From: an uncultured Streptococcus sp.
Lineage (GTDB): Bacteria > Bacillota > Bacilli > Lactobacillales > Aerococcaceae
Assembly (NCBI GenBank): GCA_916050055.1
Contig: CAJZJY010000023.1
Location: forward strand, 1 to 11,322
DNA: 11,322 nt
Reading direction: 5' to 3'
The position numbers were made by a program, and so were the translations under genes. The notes below the pieces were generated by a model, which saw only the letters and a list, made by a program, of their open reading frames with translations, searched no databases and was not told the origin of the DNA. Shown in pieces: positions 5,703 to 11,322 of the stretch. The stretch's first letter is position 1. The number at the start of each line of letters is the position of its first letter.

Positions 5703-5901
5703 ATAGATGATTACGAAGTATCCTAGGGGATTTATAGTAGCAGTAACGTGGCTAAGCATTAAAACGAATAAGAGGGCGTAGGATTTTTAATCCGTACGCC
5801 CTCTTTGAGGCTTTAAAGGTGAGAGACTCGAAGAGGCTCGAACCGGTGCAACGTTACCGCTACTATGAAAATCCTCGTAAGGATACGCAGTAATCATCTA
5901 T
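5703..5901 (+). repeat. structured inverted-repeat element, copy 2 (199 bp)
   Basis: The same element as at 3047-3239 and in the same orientation. Outer arms: ATAGATGATTAC (5703-5714) with GTAATCATCTAT (5890-5901), then GTATCCT with AGGATAC, and ATAGTAGC-AGTAACG with CGTTACC-GCTACTAT. The linker is AAGCATTAAAACGAAT. The main hairpin is AGAGGGCGTA (5771-5780) with TACGCCCTCT (5795-5804), an inner GGATT/AATCC stem and the unpaired G at 5794. Bases 5803-5849 are identical to 3144-3190 of copy 1. The whole sits between the acetyltransferase terminator and the 3' end of brnQ, 10 bases from the brnQ stop. Read from brnQ, the outer stem is followed by TTTTATTT and can serve as its terminator. The rest of the gene-free stretch (5638-5702) is AT-rich with a mirrored trace of the brnQ 3' end. 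Confidence 0.9.
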
Positions 5902-5911
5902 GCACTATACA

Positions 5912-7255
5912 CTATTTTGTTTGAAATGCTTCGAAGTCGAATGCTTCGCCTTTGATCTTGTCAGGTAAGATGAGCGCGATTATAATACCAACAATAGCGG
6001 GTCCCATCCATCCAAGTGACAACCCTTGTAACGGAAGAATTTCCAACGCTTTTGCTAATCCTTCTAATTTCAACGCAGAAGCTAAACTTGAAACTGTTGA
6101 AATTATCGTTGTCAACGCTACTGTTAGTTGCATTCCTCTCTTAGAGAATGCCACTTTCTTATTCACTAATACGAAGAACGCAATCACCACTGTAATTGGA
6201 TATAAAATCATCAATACTGGAAGTGAAAATGCGATAATCGTTTGAAGACCAAGTGTCGCTACACCAAATCCGATTAATGTAAATACTGTCGCATACACTT
6301 TATAAGAGAAGCGAGGGAATGTTTCTTCGAAGAACTCCCCTACAGATACGATAAGTCCTACTGTTGTTGTTAAGCAGGTAATGATTACCATCACTGCTAG
6401 GAAGGCTTGCCCGAATGTACCAAACAACTCGCGTGAAGCCATTGTTAATACGTATGACCCAACGTTTAAATCTGCATCTTTTGCTAATGCACTTGCCACG
6501 TTGAAATGATTTCCAAGGAACGCAAGTCCGATATACAATACGCTGAATCCAATTGCTGTTACAACACCAACGCTCATGATTGTTTTCTCGTACTCTTTCT
6601 TAGAACTGAAATGGAACTCTTTTAACGTGTTCACAGCAACTACTGAGAAGGCTACCGCTGCTAAGGCGTCGAGTGTGTTATACCCTTCAATAAATCCATT
6701 TCCGAAAGCTTTTGCTGCTGTCAAATCTGTTTGTCCAGCTAACTCAGGAGTTGTTTGCCCAAATTTGAACGCTCCAACAACTACTAAGATTAAGATTAAC
6801 CCTGCAAAAATCGGTGTTAAGATTTTACCGATGCTTGATAATAGTGATGAACGGTTATATGCCAAGTAAAAGGCTACCGCAAAGTAAATCGCTGCGTAAA
6901 TAATAAGTCCTGATTTTGAATCCGGTAAGAACGGCGCTACCCCGATATTATAGGATACCGTTGCTGTACGTGGAATCGCAAAGAATGGCCCAATTGCCAA
7001 ATATAATGCAATTAAATATGCCAATGAGAAAATCGGATGAATCTTTTCGTCCAACTCTTTCTTAAACCCACCATTAATGACCGTTCCAATTAAAAGGGTT
7101 CCAATCGCAAGACCGACCCCAGAAACGATAAATCCGATAACTGCTGGCCAAAGTTGATCAGCTGATTGATATCCTAATGTTGGTGGAAAAATGAGGTTCC
7201 CTGCTCCAAAGAAAAATCCAAAGAGTAGTAACCCTGTTAATAAACCTTTTTTCAT
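5912..7255 (-). CDS. brnQ: branched-chain amino acid transporter, BrnQ/LIVCS family
   Basis: The 447-residue membrane protein imports leucine, isoleucine and valine with Na+ or H+ in this family. The hallmark N-terminal motif FGFFFGAGNLIFPP is at about residues 12-25, followed by some twelve hydrophobic segments across the full length; the length is normal for BrnQ. The segment GNGFIEGYNTLDALAAVAFS in mid-protein is also typical. The ATG at 7255 has AAAGGAG (7264-7270) eight bases upstream. It follows metG on the same strand with 79 bases between, which hold a hairpin, so it is either partly co-transcribed with metG or has its own weak promoter in that gap; I see no clear one. The stop is followed after 10 bases by a structured repeat, and the last codons (FDFEAFQ) recur in inverted orientation beyond that repeat. 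Confidence 0.95.
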   Translation of the reverse strand: MKKGLLTGLLLFGFFFGAGNLIFPPTLGYQSADQLWPAVIGFIVSGVGLAIGTLLIGTVINGGFKKELDEKIHPIFSLAYLIALYLAIGPFFAIPRTATVSYNIGVAPFLPDSKSGLIIYAAIYFAVAFYLAYNRSSLLSSIGKILTPIFAGLILILVVVGAFKFGQTTPELAGQTDLTAAKAFGNGFIEGYNTLDALAAVAFSVVAVNTLKEFHFSSKKEYEKTIMSVGVVTAIGFSVLYIGLAFLGNHFNVASALAKDADLNVGSYVLTMASRELFGTFGQAFLAVMVIITCLTTTVGLIVSVGEFFEETFPRFSYKVYATVFTLIGFGVATLGLQTIIAFSLPVLMILYPITVVIAFFVLVNKKVAFSKRGMQLTVALTTIISTVSSLASALKLEGLAKALEILPLQGLSLGWMGPAIVGIIIALILPDKIKGEAFDFEAFQTK

Positions 7256-7270
7256 ATAGTTAACTCCTTT

Positions 7271-7314
7271 AAAATAGACAACCCTTCAAATGCCTTTCTT
7301 CGCATTCGAAGGGT
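7271..7314 (-). terminator. hairpin between metG and brnQ, terminator or attenuator
   Basis: Read on the minus strand ACCCTTCGAATGC (7302-7314) pairs with GCATTTGAAGGGT (7281-7293) over 13 bp, one a G-T pair, with an 8-base loop. The following run, TGTCTATTTT, is a poor T-tract, so termination may be partial and some metG transcripts could continue into brnQ. Confidence 0.6.
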
Positions 7315-7334
7315 CGCGCTCTCGTTTGATTTAA

Positions 7335-9353
<2,019 letters not shown>

Positions 9354-9387
9354 CTAAGCCTCCTTGAAATTGTTTAAAGATAGGCAT

Positions 9388-9396
9388 AGTATACCA
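9388..9396 (-). promoter_or_regulatory. extended -10 promoter of metG
   Basis: TGGTATACT, an extended -10 (TGN plus TATACT), is read on the minus strand about 40 bases before the metG ATG. No good -35 box is present at 16-18 bases, which is normal for extended -10 promoters. It lies in an imperfect palindrome GGTATGGTATACTATGCC. Confidence 0.6.
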
Positions 9397-9424
9397 TACC
9401 TACGCAAAAAATACGAGAAGTGAA

Positions 9425-9446
9425 ATCCACTAAAAATATTGTGGAT
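9425..9446. other. small hairpin in the metG upstream region
   Basis: ATCCAC (9425-9430) and GTGGAT (9441-9446) can pair around a 10-base AT loop. There is no T-run directly after it on either strand, so a terminator role is weak. Bases 9397-9511 hold nothing else I can identify apart from a partial mirror of the sequence on the far side of repeat copy 3. Confidence 0.35.
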
Positions 9447-9511
9447 GGTGCGACTTGGGTGAAATGAATATGCTTAGATTCAGTTTGGCATTCTGAAAGT
9501 TAGTTAGTGCT

Positions 9512-9828
9512 GATGATTTCTTAGAATCCTTGCGGATTCTTTTTATAATCGCTGTTACGGGGCACCGGTGCAAGCCTGTAGTCTTGCACCTTCGAAGCTT
9601 CAAACGCGGAGTACGGGAATTGTCCCTACTCCGCGTAGGCACAGTGGTTGAATGGAATGAGCTTCGCTGTATCCAGCTTGCTCATCCCTATTCAACTTTG
9701 TGGGGGAAAGAAAACGAAATACTCTAAATACATTATTGTATTTAGAGTATTTCTGTCTTTCTCCCTCACATTCGATGCGATTCCCCGTTACTGCGATTAT
9801 AAAATCCGCAAGCTTCTTCGAAATCATC
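9512..9828 (-). repeat. structured inverted-repeat element, copy 3 (317 bp, expanded, inverted)
   Basis: Read on the minus strand this is the same element as copies 1 and 2. Outer arms: GATGATTTC (9820-9828) with GAAATCATC (9512-9520), continuing through GCGGATTTTATAATCGC and GTAACGGGG with CCCCGTAAC. The bulged-G hairpin is ACGCGGAGTA (9627-9636) with TACTCCGCGT (9604-9613), an inner GGGA/TCCC stem and the unpaired G opposite 9614. The second hairpin is GGTGCAAG/CTTGCACC, and the 3' hairpin GAATCC-GCAA-GGATTC has a GNRA loop. Two extra modules sit between the linker and the bulged hairpin: a branched hairpin at 9647-9696 (GTTGAAT/ATTCAAC outside, GCTG/CAGC inside), and a long hairpin at 9700-9769 with a perfect 17-bp stem and TTAT loop. 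The element separates pbuX from metG. Confidence 0.88.
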
Positions 9829-9860
9829 TATGTAGAAAGCCAACTGGATTGAGTTTATTT

Positions 9861-9959
9861 TTACCGCTCCACAATGTGTTCAGTTTTCTTCCCGTAGGTT
9901 TTGCGTGCATGGATACTTTGAACAATTTCAGGAGGCAGGCCGCTGGAGACAAGGAAACT
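9861..9959 (-). other. possible coding remnant downstream of pbuX
   Basis: A 32-codon open stretch without a start codon reads SFLVSSGLPPEIVQSIHARK and then TYGKKTEHIVER before TAA. It looks protein-like but is preceded in frame by a stop, and lies between the pbuX terminator and repeat copy 3. It may be a decayed gene end or chance. I do not recognise the family. Confidence 0.25.
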
Positions 9960-9973
9960 TTAAGGAGAAATAG

Positions 9974-10004
9974 AAAAAAGAGAAGGTGGGGAGACCTTCT
10001 CTTT
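9974..10004 (-). terminator. Rho-independent terminator of the xpt-pbuX operon
   Basis: On the minus strand AAAGAGAAGGT (9994-10004) pairs with ACCTTCTCTTT (9977-9987) over 11 bp around a 6-base loop, and the T-run TTTTTT (9974-9979) overlaps the base of the stem. It lies 22 bases after the pbuX stop. Confidence 0.93.
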
Positions 10005-10025
10005 GAATGAAGATAACGAGTTTAT

Positions 10026-11288
10026 TTATTTCTTCTTACGATTGAGAATCGCGTTAAGGGCTACGGCAAGGATGCTGGCCATAACGATTCCGTTTTTGAA
10101 GAACATGCTAAATTCTGTTGGGAGGCTATTAAATAAATTACTATTATTAAAGCCGACGCCGACAGCGATTGAAACTGCTGCGATTAAGAAGTTGTGTTCG
10201 TTGTTCGCAAAATCCACACGCGCAAGCATCTGCATCCCTTGAAGAGATACGAATCCGAACATCACAATCATCGCTCCACCAATGACTGGATCAGGAATGA
10301 TTTGTGCTAAGGCGCCAAATTTTGGAAGAAGTCCTAATAATAGAAGAAAGCCTGCTGCGTAGTAGATTGGAAGACGTGTTTTGATGCCGGACATTTTCAC
10401 TAAGCCCACATTTTGAGAGAAACCTGTGTATGGGAAAGTATTAAAAATCCCACCAAGCAACACGGCCAATCCTTCTGCACGGTAACCGTTACGAAGACGC
10501 GTTTCATTGATTGGATCATTCGTAATATCAGAAAGAGCTAAGTACACCCCTGTCGATTCAACCATGGAAACCATCGCGATAACACACATCATGAAAATCG
10601 AAGTGAACTCAAATGTTGGCATTCCAAAGTAAAACGGCGTTGGAACGTGTAAGATTGGCGCTTTGACTACTGGAGCAAAGTCTACTAAACCCATAAATGC
10701 CGCAAGAGTTGTACCGATGACTAATCCGATTAAAATAGAAATAGATTTTACGAACCCTTTTGTAAAGATGTTGATGAGTAAAATAATGGCAACTGTAACG
10801 AGCGACAAGGTCAGGCTACTAGCTGTTGGATTTGGAACATTACCACCCATATTTCCGATAGCAACCGGAATGAGTGTCAAACCGATTGTCGTAATCACAG
10901 ATCCCGTAACGATGGCTGGGAAAAATTTTGCCAGTTTCGAGAAGACGCCAGAGATGAGAACGACGAAAATCCCGGACGCAATCAGTGCTCCGAACATCGC
11001 TCCACTACCATGGTTTTGACCGATGATCGTCAGTGGTGCCACCGATTGAAAGGCTACTCCTAAAACGACTGGAAGGCCGATCCCAAAGTATTTGTTTAAT
11101 TGCAATTGTAGAAATGTCGCAAATCCGCACATGAAGATGTCGGTTGAGACTAAGTAGGTTAATTGTTCCGTGTTATATCCGAGAGCTTTCCCAATCATCA
11201 TTGGTACAAGAATTGAACCAGAGTACATGGCTAATAAATGTTGAAGCCCGAGCACCATCGATTGTGAGTGTTTTTCTTGTTGTTGCAT
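10026..11288 (-). CDS. pbuX: xanthine permease, NCS2/NAT family
   Basis: The 420-residue membrane protein imports xanthine by proton symport in this family. The NCS2 marks are present: the QH pair in the first membrane segment (LGLQHLLAMY, about residues 14-23), the functional glutamate in MVESTGVY, and the family signature QNVGLVKMSGIKTR. Some 12-14 hydrophobic segments span the protein and the C-terminus is basic (NRKKK). The length is normal. The ATG at 11288 overlaps the TAA of an upstream reading frame (TAATG) and has AAGGAGG just before it inside that frame, so it is translationally coupled to it. This arrangement is the xpt-pbuX operon of Bacillota, normally under a purine riboswitch upstream of xpt, which would lie outside this window. 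A strong terminator follows the gene. A uracil or uric acid permease is the alternative within the family. Confidence 0.92.
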   Translation of the reverse strand: MQQQEKHSQSMVLGLQHLLAMYSGSILVPMMIGKALGYNTEQLTYLVSTDIFMCGFATFLQLQLNKYFGIGLPVVLGVAFQSVAPLTIIGQNHGSGAMFGALIASGIFVVLISGVFSKLAKFFPAIVTGSVITTIGLTLIPVAIGNMGGNVPNPTASSLTLSLVTVAIILLINIFTKGFVKSISILIGLVIGTTLAAFMGLVDFAPVVKAPILHVPTPFYFGMPTFEFTSIFMMCVIAMVSMVESTGVYLALSDITNDPINETRLRNGYRAEGLAVLLGGIFNTFPYTGFSQNVGLVKMSGIKTRLPIYYAAGFLLLLGLLPKFGALAQIIPDPVIGGAMIVMFGFVSLQGMQMLARVDFANNEHNFLIAAVSIAVGVGFNNSNLFNSLPTEFSMFFKNGIVMASILAVALNAILNRKKK

Positions 11289-11322
11289 TATAAGTCTGCC
11301 TCCTTAAATACGACTTGTCCAT
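11288..11322 (-). CDS. xpt: C-terminal end of xanthine phosphoribosyltransferase (partial)
   Basis: Only the last ten codons are inside the window: GQVVFKEADL followed by TAA, which overlaps the pbuX ATG by one base. The tail and its coupling to a xanthine permease match Xpt, which converts xanthine and PRPP to XMP in purine salvage. With ten residues the identification rests mainly on operon context. Confidence 0.6.
   Translation of the reverse strand, partial: GQVVFKEADL

Noticed and set aside
9648..10010. A 120-codon plus-strand open frame across repeat copy 3 and the pbuX terminator
   Set aside because: It runs through hairpins and a terminator, has no ribosome binding site, and its sequence reflects the palindromic DNA rather than a protein.

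Overview
The window reads as a chromosomal segment of a low-GC Gram-positive bacterium, most likely order Lactobacillales; a Granulicatella- or Carnobacteriaceae-like host is a guess from gene content. Starts follow strong GGAGG-type ribosome binding sites, promoters have TATAAT-like -10 boxes, and the genes are typical of the order: RlmCD-type rRNA methyltransferase, BrnQ, MetRS without zinc cysteines, and the xpt-pbuX purine pair. Nearly all genes are on the minus strand; one acetyltransferase is on the plus strand.

Layout by position: (1) 1-665, 5' two thirds of an AT-rich ABC-F ribosome-protection-type ATPase gene, cut by the window edge. (2) 819-2177, a 23S rRNA m5U methyltransferase with its own promoter. 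(3) 2274-2778, a two-gene overlapping operon: an unrecognised 90-residue protein followed by a HigA-like XRE regulator. It is preceded by two abutting 16-bp palindromes that look like its operator, and the arrangement resembles a toxin-antitoxin module. (4) 3254-4772, an ABC-2 type exporter (ATPase plus permease, 8-nt overlap) with a tandem 22-bp-period site upstream of its promoter. (5) 5040-5594, a GNAT acetyltransferase whose acetyl-CoA loop is degenerate. (6) 5912-7255 brnQ and 7335-9347 metG, same strand, separated by a hairpin. (7) 10026-11322, pbuX and the last codons of xpt.

The most unusual content is not protein coding. Three intergenic spaces (3047-3239, 5703-5901, 9512-9828) hold copies of one long, folded element of about 190-320 bp. 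Each copy has a long outer inverted repeat, a conserved short linker, a hairpin with a bulged G (GTAGG...CC-G-TAC) whose stem sequence differs between copies but stays paired, a second hairpin with tandem G-A mismatches replaced by G-C pairs in the third copy, and a 3' GNRA-type or similar small hairpin. The third copy is inverted and carries two extra hairpin modules. The sequence next to each copy is partly mirrored on its other side, including an inverted likeness of the last codons of brnQ and of the ABC permease. I know of no Rfam or IS family that this matches by eye; in architecture it resembles modular hairpin repeats such as EFAR of Enterococcus faecalis or BOX of pneumococcus.

The genes are mostly independent units. 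The only functional groups visible are the ABC exporter pair, the XRE/partner pair, the xpt-pbuX purine salvage pair and possibly metG-brnQ. No rRNA, tRNA, CRISPR array or complete insertion sequence was seen.
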